Positions 19,924-30,979 of a stretch of 64,000 nt of DNA are shown here, piece by piece. Made by a program: the position numbers and the translations under genes. The notes under the pieces are model-generated. The model was not told where the DNA came from. It saw only the letters and a list, made by a program, of their open reading frames with translations, and made no database searches. Origin of the DNA: Symbiodinium natans (taxonomy: Eukaryota > Sar > Dinophyceae > Suessiales > Symbiodiniaceae); contig CAJNDS010002636.1 in assembly GCA_905221605.1 (NCBI GenBank), positions 99,501 through 163,500 of the forward strand. The letters run 5' to 3'. Position 1 is the first letter of the stretch. Each line of letters opens with the position of its first letter.

Positions 19924-21248
19924 TGAATGCGTCCAAACATGTCGTCAAGAGCTACTGCGACTACCCTGAACCCTAAACCCTAAACCCTTTGAAGGGTTCG
20001 GTTTGGGGGCTCTAAGGATTTCGGGTACAGGGCGTGCAGGGTTCACGAGGCAAAAAAGGCAAGGTTGATGGGCTTGGGGGTTGAAGAGCTTAAGGGTTCG
20101 GGGTTTAGGGTTTAGGGTTTAGGGTTTAGGGTTTAGGGTTTAGGGTTTAGGGTTTAGGGTTTAGGGTCTAAAACCCAGCCGGTTTGGGGTTTAGGGTTTA
20201 GGGTTTAGGCTTAGGGCTTAGGGTTTAGGGTTTAGGGTTCGGGGTTTGGGGTTCAGGGTTCAGGGTTTAGGGTTTATGCCTATGGCTCAACCTAAACCCT
20301 AAAGCCCCAAACACTGTAGGGCTTAGGGTTTGAGAAGGTAAGATTTGGGCTTTAAGAGTTAAGGTTTATGGCTTCGGCTTCAGGATGTCAGTTGCATGGA
20401 GTAAGTGCGGTGGCTGTACTTAGAACGGGTTCAAACCAATTTCAATCAACCCTACACTCTAAACCCTAAACCCTAAACCCTAAACCCTAAAACCCTAAAC
20501 CCCGAACATCTCTCGATCCACCTGGACACCCAATTGGACCCTAGACCCAGAACCCTACGCCCCAAAACCCTAAACCCTAAACCCTAAACCCTAAAGCCTA
20601 AAGCCTAAAGCCTAAACCCTAAACCCTAAACCCTAAACCCTAAACCCTAACCCTAAACCCTAAACCTGAATTCAGCCAATAGCCGTGAAGGCCCAAGCTT
20701 CCAAAAACCCAAAGCCCCGTAACAAACCCTAAGCCCAATGAACCTCAACCCATACCTTGAACCATACAGTAGGGATCCCTATTTGGGCCCTCTAGGAATT
20801 TAGAAACATATCCTAAACCCTAAACCCTAAACTCGGGTTCTGATTCTTCGTGGCATTGATGACTCACAGGATGCGCTACTACCCTAGGCGCTGGTACACG
20901 CATGGGCCACAGAGTTTGGGGCTTAGGGTCAAGGCTTGGGGTTTAGGGTACATAGGGTTTAGGGTTCAGGGACTGGAGTTTAGGGTTTCGGAGACGCTTG
21001 GGCGATCAGCTCGACCTACTTTCCATGGTCTTGTGGCACTGCGAGACGCAGTGTAGGTGAGGCTCTCAACAAAGGTATCCATCTACTACTGCGCCTGTAA
21101 CTCTCAACCCTAGGGTCCTAATTTACAAGGGGACCGGAACTGGGGCGTTGGGCATCCTTTCGCAGTTAGGGTTTAGGGCTTAGGGTTTAAGGTTCAGGGT
21201 TTAGGGTATACACCCAAATCCCTAAACCCTGCTTCTGCTCCTGTACCT

Positions 21249-21335
21249 TCACGTTGCCCGCTGAAAAGGGGGAAGAATGTGGACTACAACTGGGCTGGCC
21301 ATTTGACCCGCTGACAAAGTTTCCAAAATAAGATC
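21249..21335 (-). CDS. candidate terminal exon, product unknown
   Basis: A 29-codon minus-strand segment follows a GAAGAG|G acceptor and ends with TGA at 21249. It reads LILETLSAGQMASPVVVHIL and then a short Pro-rich end. The longer open frame upstream is telomere-repeat translation (FRVxGF). No upstream exon was identified. Confidence 0.3.
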   Translation of the reverse strand, partial: DLILETLSAGQMASPVVVHILPPFQRAT

Positions 21336-21534
21336 CTCTTCAGCCCGAATAACGTCAGCCAACAACAAGCAAAGCCCTACCCGGAACCCTACCCTGTAAA
21401 ACCCAAGTACGCCCAGTAGACCTTCAAACCTATAACTCCCGCGAACCCAAAACCCGAAACCCTGAAACCCTGGAACCCGAAACCCAGCACCGCGCTTGGC
21501 CTTCGCGAAGCCTGCAGGCCGAACTGGGGTGGGG

Positions 21535-21745
21535 GGCGAGGGGGGGTAGGCTCCTGAGGGTTGAAGGGTCGGCGGGGCATTGATAAAGCAGAGGGGGGCG
21601 TAGGGGGTGGGGCAGTGGGGCGTGGCAGGGGGAGGGGGCATGAGATAGGCCTGTTGGGGGGGGGGGGAAGGCGGCTGAGGGCCCCCCGCTCCACCCCCCC
21701 CCCCGGGTCCCCACCCCCCGACCCCTCCCCCCGTCCCACCACACG
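21535..21745. repeat. G/C-strand-biased low-complexity tract
   Basis: Long G runs followed by C runs with little else. The Pro/Gly-rich open frames on both strands here are compositional. Confidence 0.8.
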
Positions 21746-22852
21746 GGCGAAACCAAAAAAGAATGTATATCACAGAACATAACATCTACATGGGGGTTGC
21801 AGCTGTACAAGAGGCATGTGATTAGAGACTCGTGGCAAACCAGTGAACTACTTTGTATTTACTTTGTAAGCCCGGTCGGCTGGTTTGGCCCCAAACGGAA
21901 ACCCGAAAACTGGGAGGGCTAAAGGTCCGCCTGCCTACTGGAGGGGTTTAAGGCCCTTGCTTGCTGAGATGGTTTCAGGTCCCCCTGCTTTTTCTGCGTT
22001 GAAGTTAGGGTTTCAACTGGGGTTGGGGGTAGCCTCGGGCCCCTGGGAGGCCCTGGGAGGGTCCTGGGACCTGCAAGCTCTACAAACCCGGCCCTTAAGG
22101 AGGCCTGAGGAATTTGGCAACCAGTCAGCTAGGAATCTAGCCGCCAGGGGCAGGGGGGCCCTTAATAATGACCTCCAAAGAGAAGGGTTACGATTTGGGG
22201 ATAAACTTTTGCTACGCAAGGTGGTCTGGGGAAGGCCATCCCGTATTCGAATACTGACGTTGTCGTAAGGAAGGCCAATATCCATTGGCCTGTCCAGGAC
22301 AGACGGTGAGGCTTAACCCTCACCTTTCCGCGTCTCTTCTCGTATGGGCGCTCGGGCTGTTTTGCCCTCGGCCAAGCGTTCGGGGTCTGTCGCTCGACGG
22401 ATCACTTAGTTTAGGGTTTGGGGTTTGGGGTTAGTAGGGTTGAGGCATCCTGGCATTCGGAGAGTTTCGCATTTAGAGCTGGGGGGGCTTCGGGCTTTTG
22501 AAGCGATTCCGCTGGCCCGGCTCTTAACACCCCATGAGGCATGCTCCTCAATAAGATTCTCCAAAGGTTGAGTTCATGTAAGCATAAGGCTCTTAGTATT
22601 CATCAGATTCATAACATTCATCATATTCAGGATGTCAAGGATGCCCACAAAAGGACCTGAAACTCACAAGCCTGGAGAGCTGACAACTCTACTCGAAGGA
22701 CCCGGGGTCCCACGGCCTAAAGCCCGAAAACCAAAAGACCCTCGGCTTCAAGGATCTCTCATACTTACCTGGAGGTTCATGGGCACTGATAACCCCACTG
22801 AAACATCTACTTCGAACCCACTGAGAGGACTTAGGGGTGTTTTTGAGGGTTT

Positions 22853-22971
22853 TTCTGGCTTCTTCCCACCCCTGAAAGGCCCCAAGCCCCAGAAACCTAG
22901 GACATTGTCCTAGGGCTTTTCTGGCTTCTTCCCACCCTGCAAGGCCCCAAGCCCACAGAAACCTAGGAGCC
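22853..22971. repeat. tandem duplication of about 60 bp
   Basis: The block TTTCTGGCTTCTTCCCACC through AAACCTAGGA occurs twice in tandem with minor differences. The two-fold repeated peptide in the minus-strand open frame here reflects this duplication. Confidence 0.75.
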
Positions 22972-23365
22972 AAGGCAAAGCAAGGGCACTTAGATTATAC
23001 ATTTCAACACACGGAAATTTATTGCTCCTGGCCCGGGCCCGCCCTCCACAGGTTTAAAAACAGTCACCGTAGGGTTTAGGGTTTAGGGTTTAGGGTTTAG
23101 GGTTTAGGGTTCAGGGGGGTTTGGGGCTTGGGCGTTTTAGGGTTCAGGGTTAAGGGTTTCATCCCTTGGGCGGGGTCGCTGGTGACGCCGCCTTTCCAGC
23201 AGCTCGCGCACCACACGAGAAGCCCGAAAGCCCCCCCCGCAAGAGGGTTCAGGGTTCGTAGGGGTTAGGGTTAGGGTTTTGGATTTAGGGTTTGGGGCTT
23301 AGGGTTTATAGGGTGTATAGGGTGTATAGGGTTATAGTGTTAGGGTTTAAGGTTTAGGGCCCAGG

Positions 23366-23722
23366 GTCTAGGGTCTACAGGGTTTAGGGTCCGGGCGTTT
23401 GGGCACAACCCTACCTATAAGCCCTACAAGCCCTATAAGCCCTATAAACCCAATAAACCCTATAAACCCTGTAAACCCTAGAAACCCTAGAAACCTTAGA
23501 AACCCTAGAAACCCTAGAAACCCTCTAAACCCTTTTAACCCTATAAACCTATAAACCCTATAAACCCTATAAATCCCACCACCCGCGAGCCTAGAAGACC
23601 AAGCAAGCGGAACACCTCGGTGGCGGCTCATGGATTCAGGCTTCGGGAGGCTTAGGGCGTACAGGGCACAAAGGGTTTATGGGGTTTATAGGGTTTATAG
23701 GGTTTATAGGGTTTATAGGATA
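23366..23722. repeat. TTTATAGGG variant array, LINE target
   Basis: Degenerate 9-10-bp variants (GGTTTATAGG, CCTATAAAC, CCCTAGAAA) in both orientations. The retrotransposon inserted into this kind of array, because the same repeat type resumes at 39953. Confidence 0.85.
23710..23722. repeat. target site duplication, left copy
   Basis: GGTTTATAGGATA is identical to 39953-39965. The first ten bases match the local repeat, but the terminal ATA departs from it on both sides, which supports a true duplication. Confidence 0.7.
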
Positions 23723-24298
23723 GGCGTTTCGGCTTAGATTGTGTCTTTCCGTAGCCTCTGCTCGTAGCAGCGCCTGCGGATCTGCAACAGCCAGACCCCA
23801 GGCAGGCCTTAGTCCTGCCGCCATCTATCGGGCTTGGGTCCGGTACTTCTGATCTGCGCGGCTGGCCCGCGCCGATCCTCAGGGTCGCGGGGCCCTGAAT
23901 TGCTGGCATTGGTCCTGGATCATTTGCTGGCTGGTGGTTTGGGCACTGGATCCGCCACCGGGATTTTTCATCCCCTCCCTAGTGGGTTACGCTGCCTTTT
24001 TGGGCCGTCACCCTGATATCTCTGCGCCTCCCTGGTTATTCGCTGCCTTTCCTGGGCCGACTGATCTGGGACGCGCAGCACATGAGAGGACAGCGAGTCC
24101 TCATCAAGCTCTTTGCACTGGCTTGTTTGCTTCCTCTTACTTGGACAAACCTCCAGAATTACAACGGTGCCTCGCAGGGCACGCTCTCCCCCGTGGCATC
24201 GTCGGCTGCGGAGGAAGCGCCAAGTGGCGCGGAACCGGCTGAAGACCGGTCGCGGCAGACCAGACGATCGACTCCGTCTTCTACGGCATCACGGATCC

Positions 24299-27200
24299 AT
24301 GCCGCCTCAGAGCCGGAAGGAGACTGGATCGAAGGGCCAGCCGAAGGGTGCTGGGAAAACCAAAGCTGCGGCGCCCTTGCTGTCAGCTGTGCGGTTCGTG
24401 CCACCGGCGAGTGTGGTTTCGGCCCTCCAAGCACGTGCTGGCAGGGCTCAAAATGCTGTGCTAGCTGCCGAAGAACAACATGCTGGCAAGCGTACCTTGG
24501 CACAGGAAGCCAACTGGCTGGCGACGCAAGTTGCCAAAACTACCAAGAGACTGGAAGCAGACCTTCGTGCGAAGCAGGACTTGGGCGAAGCGGCTCTCCA
24601 ATGGCACTCCCAGCTCGCAGAGCACCTATCCACCAATTATGCGGAGGTGGAGCGCTTGGCGGGACAATTGGATGCGGATGTCAAAGAAGCCCTGAAAATA
24701 CTAACGCCTTTGGTCTCCACTACGACCTCGGATGCCACCCAGGTTCTGCTGCACAAAGGTGCACAGAATGCAGGGCCTATCTGGCCACCCCAAGTGACTG
24801 GCTTGCTCGAGATGGCGGCCAACGCTCTTCGGGCTGTGGCTGCACTGGATCCACTGGGACACAACCGCGCTCCGGCAGTTGGCGGTGGGGTGCCTTCAGT
24901 CCCGACTCAGACGCAGGGGATTGGGGGCCACCATGCCAGACGACAACCACCAGGTCTCGACGGGGGCATTTTCCCTGGCGCTATGCTGACCTCGGGTTCC
25001 CCAACGATGGTAACAGAAAGTCACAGAGCCCAGCCTCCTCCTGTCTCTGGGAATCGTTTTAAGCACGCAAGATCACGGGCCACTGGCTGGAACGCCGGAG
25101 GCTGTGCCATGGCCGCAGGAAAGCACCGGCAGAACCCCCACCCGTCCCTCACGCCCAACCTCGTCCTGGATGGCACCTGCCCATTCTGCACCGGTGGAGC
25201 TGGATGGATCCGATGGTTTCAGCGAGCCAATGTCCTTTCTTGGGGGAGAGGAGATGGAAGCCCCCCTTTCAGCGGTCGAGGAAGACTGGCAGCAATGGCA
25301 ACTGAGTTGGATCACGGCATGGAATACGTCGGTGGGGCAACTTATGGACATGTGTGGAGCTGCTGCCACTGCGGCTCAAAGCAATCCGGTGTTGCAGGAG
25401 GTGCTTCCCGAGCCACCGCACATGGACACCGAAGAGGTCCGCAACCAATGTCAGAGCACGCTGCGGAGCTTGCAGCAACACCCCTGGGCATGCGGACCAG
25501 AGATTGCGACTGTGGTAGAGGACCTGATGCGCTGCTACTCGTGCCTAAAAAGCTGTCCAGCCGCTGTTCCGGACTGTCCCCAAGCTGTGCTCCTCCTAGG
25601 CCACATTCTTCATGCTGCGGTTCAGGACGTCATGTCATACACGCCACAATGCACAGAAGAATGGTTGTTCCCACAGCTGGTTCTCGGGAAGCACCCCGAC
25701 TTAGCGGCACGCCTGGGTGCCAGCACCCCAGCCCTTCCGCATCACGCCCTGCTGCAAACGTGCGCCTGTCCCTTCTCGCCTGCATAGTGTGCATTCTTGC
25801 GGGTACTACCTCAACAGCCAGAGGCCTTGGACCACCCTCAGGACGAGGCACCGGCACCTTCGTTAGTGTCAGAACTCTCTGGTTTATAGGACATTGCCTT
25901 GGTTGCGGAGGTTGCATTGCCGTTCAAGGCACGGAATTTCTCTTGGCGGCACTGTCTGCTGGAGTCCTCTTGGGTTGCGTGTGGACTACCCTTGCCGATC
26001 CACCCCATTTCAAGCCCCTTGGTCAGATGGCATACGACTTGCCCAGTGAGCACCAGGTCCTAGGTCTGCTTTTAGCTGCCATGGGATGTGGGCTGGCCCT
26101 TGCACCCTGCCTCTTGATGGTTGTGGTAGCCTGGCTCCCGATAGGAGTTTTCCTCCTAGGCCTCCTTTCACCTGCCCTGCCGCCCCAACATACACGGCGA
26201 GAGCCTTGGTGCAAGAATAAGAGAACGAGGGAGACTGCGGTAAAACAGATGAAGGGGTGCTTCTTTCTCTGTCTGCTGTTCTCACCGGTTGGAGCATCAG
26301 GTCTGCCTAAAATCCATAATCCTGAACACGTCAGACAGGAGGAGGGCGTTGTATCGATGCCCGACAACAATGAGGCCGATGACTCTTTCATGATGCAGGT
26401 AGCGGGCCAGGCCCATTTCAACAGAATTCCGGCTTGGTCCCTCAGTCGAGTCCCACGCATTCGAATACGGCGTGAGCTGCACCCTTTGGAAGAGGTCGGT
26501 GCCCGGCCTCTAGCGATGCAGGAATTGTGCACGGCAACCTATACACGGAAGCTTGCCGTGTTCCATGGGGGAGTGGTTGAAGGCCCCGAGCCTATCCTCT
26601 TCAGAGTTGACAGCCGCCTTTTCCGACCCGCACTTGATGAAGCCATTGTGCAGGCCCTCGGCATCTCAGCAGATGCAGTCGACGTGTTGATGCTGGCCTC
26701 GCCGTTTGACTCTGTCACTCGCGAGCAGTATGTACTCCGGCCCCGCGCCTTCCCTTGGTATGCGCAAGCCGTTCCTGTCCTGGTGCGAGGCGAGCTTGAC
26801 AGCTTCCATGTGCTACAAGCAGCAAGGGATGAACAGTGCCACGATCTCGTCGCAGCGGCAGCGCTGCTCACTCAGATGCAGTCCATCCCGGAAGCTGAGC
26901 AGTGTCAGTGCGTGGAGGGTACTTTTGTGGCCGATTCCCAACCTCTCTTGCAGCCACGTTGTGACGCGATTGTTTGGACGCCGATTGCGCTCAAACAGCG
27001 GCTGAGTGAAGCCAGTGCCCACTCCCCTTATGCGGACATGCACAGCAATCAGGGCCCCCCCAGCCAGACCCTCCTGTCCTGCGTTATCATCACTGCTAAT
27101 GGTATCATACATGCACTCACGCCGGCCTTTGCTCCTGATAGCGAGACCTTCCGCTTCCTGCGTGGCGAATTCCCGGAGCTCGCTTCCCTGACTATGCGCC

Positions 27201-30200
27201 GCATGCGGTATGCGCTTACTGACCTGCCGCCGACGCAGTTCCTAGCCTTCCGCCGTGAGGAACTCGGAAGGCATTCCTTGGTAGTTGACCTCCGTGCATT
27301 GGATCTTGGACTGCTTACTCTCACAGTACCCAGATACATATCGTGCAGCCAAATCCTCGATGTCACTGCGAGAGACCATGCTCGCATCCTGGACACGGCA
27401 GCCATGCATGAACATGTGATGTCTGGAGATTATATCTGTTTGCTCCATGATCAAGCCGTCGGGCCTGATGTCATGCTTGACGTGGCTGGCTTTGATCTGC
27501 TACGAGCCTATCGACACACACTAGTCGAGGTGCCCATTGGGAGTGACTCTGAAAATGCTGCCTCGCGGGGAGCCTCCTTGGCAAAAGCCCTACTCATTGC
27601 AGCAGCGCCGCTACGGGGACCTGTCGGCTCTATGTGCCTACTGCTTGTGGTAGGTGCCAGCCAAGCACTTGCAGGACGCGCTGCTAGTGCCCCACCACAT
27701 CGCAGTGGACGGTTACAGCGGGTGCCAGCTCCCCCCTGCAACCTGCCCAACAAGGCCTCGCAGGCCACCCATGCGGCAATTCAGCGAGAGCTGCTGGCCT
27801 CTGGCAAGCTTCTCACGCCCGTTATCAGTCCTAGCCCCCTCGGCAATGACGACCCACGTGAAGTCACATTCAAGCTGTGGCACCCTGGGAGGGTCCTTAC
27901 CCGGTGCTACCCGGCGCAATGGCCGTGGTTTGATGTGCACGCTGACCTCCTTGAGACTGTATCCGCCCTAGGCAGGTATGTCGTCCTGCCTGCTGCCGCG
28001 ACACCGGACCATAGAGCTGTGCATATGGTCGCTATCTCCAGTGCAGACACGCATAGCACCATTCTGGTGGCACGGGCAGGATCGTGGAAATGCCTCGATG
28101 TTGACTGGCGCAATCCTGCAGCTGATATTCATGCATGGGTGGAAAGCTTGGATGGTACCCATTCCTATCGCATTGACTGTGCGCACCGGGGACGCATGCG
28201 GCATGGCGATGTCTGCGTGGTTGTTGATACCTTTCAATCAGCTTCACCCACACTTCTGGATATTAGCACTCTCTCTCTGACGATGCCAGTAGGGTGCTCT
28301 TGGACGCGCACTATAGGCAGGCAGGTCTTTCCCTTGCTGCAAGCCGGCCAACCACATCTTTGGCTGCCACGCGTGCAAGGCGTGACAGCACGTGACACTG
28401 CCATGGATATGCTGCACACTCTTCGGTCGCCAAACCCCGAAACTACCCATCTGCTCGATGTGCCGCCATATCTTTTAGGCCTTCCGGGTCCTATTCTTCT
28501 CGCGGCCCCTAGAGGTGGGATGTGCACCCTTGTCTGGTTGCATGACTGTCACGAATGTGTTCCACACGGTGTGGCATTCGCCGTGGAAGGGGTGTTCCCA
28601 AGCCGCGCTGACCTTCTCTACGCGCTGCGTGAGCTACCGGGAGCCGCGGCTGCAATATGGCTCCGGGCAACGGAAATGTTTCTCCTTTGGGGGCCCTCCG
28701 AATCCTTGCACTCTGCCGATAATGAGGCTGTTGTAGCTGAGATTGTGACAGCTAGCGTTGACATGCGACTGCTGCTGTCGCATAGCCGCACAGACTCCCT
28801 CTCTTCTGCGCCACACATGGGAGCGCAGGGGATGGCATCCATGCCGGGTCCCCAGGAAGCCAGGAGTAGTCAGATTTCTTCCCTGGATTCCTCGCTCGCT
28901 GACCCATGCATCCCGACCCTGGGTATCCCCGACGAAGGCACCTTGCATGTTGTGTACTGTGGTGCGATCCAGACCAGCTGTGTGGTACCCTGTCCTAGCC
29001 GGAGGATGCCATGGGCTCTCATCATTGGAGATGAAATTAGGACGGCCTGTACTGATCAAACCTCCTGGGCTGAGGTAGCCACCGTAGCAGATCTCTCAGT
29101 CTTGGACTTGCAAGGGGTGGCCGTTGTCCTTGATGGGTTCCGCTGGATGTGGCCAGAACCCATTACTCATCTTGGGCACGCCTGCGGCACGCTTCTCCGG
29201 CGCACTCCGAACAAGGATTCCCGCTGTTATGTGGAGAGTGAGCACACTCTTCCGCCCTCACCGCTGCAAGCAAGGAGCTCATGTGGTGGCATGAGGCTTG
29301 CTAAGTGGGCTCAACTAGTTGCTTGGACTGCTAGTGCACCTTGCACCGGCCGTTGGCTACCTATTGCACTTCTTGTCAACGCTGCTATGGCCATGGTAGT
29401 GCCAGTCGACCCTACTGCTGCACGTCCGCCTCTCATGTGTGTCCCTCCTCCTGGGTTCCTCCTTTTCGTTGATGTGCTTAACTGCTTCCTCCAGCACCCA
29501 CCGGTAGAGGGTACCCTCTTGCGGATATGGCGCCCCTGTAGGGGTCCGGCCGTTTACCAGTTCCGACAACAAGTTGACCTTGACAATCTGAGTACCTGGT
29601 TGCGTGAGCAGGGATGCCGGCCTACCCGTGATGTGGTCCACCTCGCGCATGACTCTGGCCCAGATGCCATTGACTTGCTTTGCACCCCGCCGGCCTCTGG
29701 AGCTTGGTGGATATTGCGAGATGGCAGTCACCGTGAGCTGCTCAGACCCGTCTGTCAGCTGCCGGACATCTCGGAACAATTGGTCACGATTGATGAAGGA
29801 GGTCAGGCACATCGTCTGATTTGCGGAGGTCAGGCCGACCTCCGGCCAGAGCTTCTCCCGGGTAAGCGGGCAGCGATTGGACGCAGCGTCCCTAACTGGT
29901 ATGGCGCCTTAGCTGGCACTGGACTGATGATGTTTTCGACGTCTGCTTGCTGGCGCTTGGCGCCGGTCATGCTGGCCACTATCATAGTCGTGCAGCCTGT
30001 GGGCGGGCAGACTATTCCAGCCAGTCATCCCCGCAGAGTCTGGACCTTCGGACTGCCTGAGCCTGTGGACCTTCCGACGACAGCACGGACGGTCACAGAT
30101 GCTCGTCTAGTTCTTGTTCGGGCCCATCTCCCTAGGCAGCTTGATAATGATGGGAAGCTTCTGGAAGTCTCCCCCCCCCTGATACAAGGGGTTCAGCACT

Positions 30201-30979
30201 GGCTATATGTGCCTAGGACAAGAGTGGGGACATACACCTACTTGCTCATGCAGTGGCATAGGCAGGCGGCAGTCTTCGAGAGTCGGTCTAACCCATTGGA
30301 CTGGGATGCCCTGTTCCAGTGGGCCACATCTGTCTTCACCCTAGAACAGCCGCTTGCACAAAAGTTTGTCCTGGTCCTCGACAGACAGATTTTTCGTTTC
30401 GGCACCATCGTGAGTGGTCTCCGACACGGACAGCTTCTGGCAATTGGGGAGCATACACCATCGCGCAGCCCGATGCGCTACCTCAATCCCTGGGGTGAAG
30501 AAGAAGAACTGCCTGAGATTGTCCGCAGTGACTGGGGAGACACTCTCCTCACTGGGCCCGGTGGCCAGATTTCTCTGCGCCCGGAAGGACCGGCTTTCCT
30601 GACGGCCACGGCGGGACGAAGTGAGGCTACATCCCCGGCAGTCGCACACAGCTCTTGTCAAACTCCCCTCTCGCTGCCCCCTAATAACACCTCTCTTCTC
30701 GCTTGGGAGGCGGCTACCCACCAGCTTGGGGAAGTTCTACGACTGCTGCGACAGCGGACCCAGGGCTACGCATTCCACCCTCAATGTAGCGCAGAGAGCG
30801 GAGTGCCTGTCAGCACGACAACCCTGGGCATCTCTCCACAAGGCCCGGTCACCCTGCCAGACGGGGCTGAACATGGAAGCAGCGCTCGGTCGGAACCTCA
30901 GGCCTCTGCAGGGGATCGTACCCCGCTACTTCTCATTGGTGCACCGGCGTGGCCTTTGGGTGATGCTTCTTCTCGGTAA
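24299..30979 (+). CDS. LINE polyprotein, first part, unknown function
   Basis: A very long open frame; the ATG at 24299 begins a basic stretch (MPPQSRKETGSKGQPKGAGK) suited to nucleic-acid binding. A helical, coiled-coil-like segment follows (24430-24700). Between about 25000 and 25790 another frame, starting near 25104, looks more protein-like (GGEEMEAPLSAVEEDWQQWQ), so the apparent single frame probably contains two compensating shifts. Hydrophobic segments occur near 25780-25820, 26030-26180, 26250-26290, 27590-27680, 29330-29410 and 29930-30000, most followed by small residues. Modules with W-x-P-G-like cores (LWHPGR near 27877, IWRPCRG near 29525) recur. It could be a multi-unit gag-like or membrane-associated polyprotein. 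No family was recognised. Confidence 0.6.
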   Translation: MPPQSRKETGSKGQPKGAGKTKAAAPLLSAVRFVPPASVVSALQARAGRAQNAVLAAEEQHAGKRTLAQEANWLATQVAKTTKRLEADLRAKQDLGEAALQWHSQLAEHLSTNYAEVERLAGQLDADVKEALKILTPLVSTTTSDATQVLLHKGAQNAGPIWPPQVTGLLEMAANALRAVAALDPLGHNRAPAVGGGVPSVPTQTQGIGGHHARRQPPGLDGGIFPGAMLTSGSPTMVTESHRAQPPPVSGNRFKHARSRATGWNAGGCAMAAGKHRQNPHPSLTPNLVLDGTCPFCTGGAGWIRWFQRANVLSWGRGDGSPPFSGRGRLAAMATELDHGMEYVGGATYGHVWSCCHCGSKQSGVAGGASRATAHGHRRGPQPMSEHAAELAATPLGMRTRDCDCGRGPDALLLVPKKLSSRCSGLSPSCAPPRPHSSCCGSGRHVIHATMHRRMVVPTAGSREAPRLSGTPGCQHPSPSASRPAANVRLSLLACIVCILAGTTSTARGLGPPSGRGTGTFVSVRTLWFIGHCLGCGGCIAVQGTEFLLAALSAGVLLGCVWTTLADPPHFKPLGQMAYDLPSEHQVLGLLLAAMGCGLALAPCLLMVVVAWLPIGVFLLGLLSPALPPQHTRREPWCKNKRTRETAVKQMKGCFFLCLLFSPVGASGLPKIHNPEHVRQEEGVVSMPDNNEADDSFMMQVAGQAHFNRIPAWSLSRVPRIRIRRELHPLEEVGARPLAMQELCTATYTRKLAVFHGGVVEGPEPILFRVDSRLFRPALDEAIVQALGISADAVDVLMLASPFDSVTREQYVLRPRAFPWYAQAVPVLVRGELDSFHVLQAARDEQCHDLVAAAALLTQMQSIPEAEQCQCVEGTFVADSQPLLQPRCDAIVWTPIALKQRLSEASAHSPYADMHSNQGPPSQTLLSCVIITANGIIHALTPAFAPDSETFRFLRGEFPELASLTMRRMRYALTDLPPTQFLAFRREELGRHSLVVDLRALDLGLLTLTVPRYISCSQILDVTARDHARILDTAAMHEHVMSGDYICLLHDQAVGPDVMLDVAGFDLLRAYRHTLVEVPIGSDSENAASRGASLAKALLIAAAPLRGPVGSMCLLLVVGASQALAGRAASAPPHRSGRLQRVPAPPCNLPNKASQATHAAIQRELLASGKLLTPVISPSPLGNDDPREVTFKLWHPGRVLTRCYPAQWPWFDVHADLLETVSALGRYVVLPAAATPDHRAVHMVAISSADTHSTILVARAGSWKCLDVDWRNPAADIHAWVESLDGTHSYRIDCAHRGRMRHGDVCVVVDTFQSASPTLLDISTLSLTMPVGCSWTRTIGRQVFPLLQAGQPHLWLPRVQGVTARDTAMDMLHTLRSPNPETTHLLDVPPYLLGLPGPILLAAPRGGMCTLVWLHDCHECVPHGVAFAVEGVFPSRADLLYALRELPGAAAAIWLRATEMFLLWGPSESLHSADNEAVVAEIVTASVDMRLLLSHSRTDSLSSAPHMGAQGMASMPGPQEARSSQISSLDSSLADPCIPTLGIPDEGTLHVVYCGAIQTSCVVPCPSRRMPWALIIGDEIRTACTDQTSWAEVATVADLSVLDLQGVAVVLDGFRWMWPEPITHLGHACGTLLRRTPNKDSRCYVESEHTLPPSPLQARSSCGGMRLAKWAQLVAWTASAPCTGRWLPIALLVNAAMAMVVPVDPTAARPPLMCVPPPGFLLFVDVLNCFLQHPPVEGTLLRIWRPCRGPAVYQFRQQVDLDNLSTWLREQGCRPTRDVVHLAHDSGPDAIDLLCTPPASGAWWILRDGSHRELLRPVCQLPDISEQLVTIDEGGQAHRLICGGQADLRPELLPGKRAAIGRSVPNWYGALAGTGLMMFSTSACWRLAPVMLATIIVVQPVGGQTIPASHPRRVWTFGLPEPVDLPTTARTVTDARLVLVRAHLPRQLDNDGKLLEVSPPLIQGVQHWLYVPRTRVGTYTYLLMQWHRQAAVFESRSNPLDWDALFQWATSVFTLEQPLAQKFVLVLDRQIFRFGTIVSGLRHGQLLAIGEHTPSRSPMRYLNPWGEEEELPEIVRSDWGDTLLTGPGGQISLRPEGPAFLTATAGRSEATSPAVAHSSCQTPLSLPPNNTSLLAWEAATHQLGEVLRLLRQRTQGYAFHPQCSAESGVPVSTTTLGISPQGPVTLPDGAEHGSSARSEPQASAGDRTPLLLIGAPAWPLGDASSR

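Noticed and set aside
21249-21810. Pro/Gly-rich ORFs of up to 178 codons
   Set aside because: They run through G/C-biased low-complexity and telomere-type sequence; only the last 29 codons at 21335-21249 look coding.
23749-23756. CCGTAGCC near the LINE 5' end as a spliced-leader relic
   Set aside because: Only eight bases match and the following sequence departs completely from the leader.
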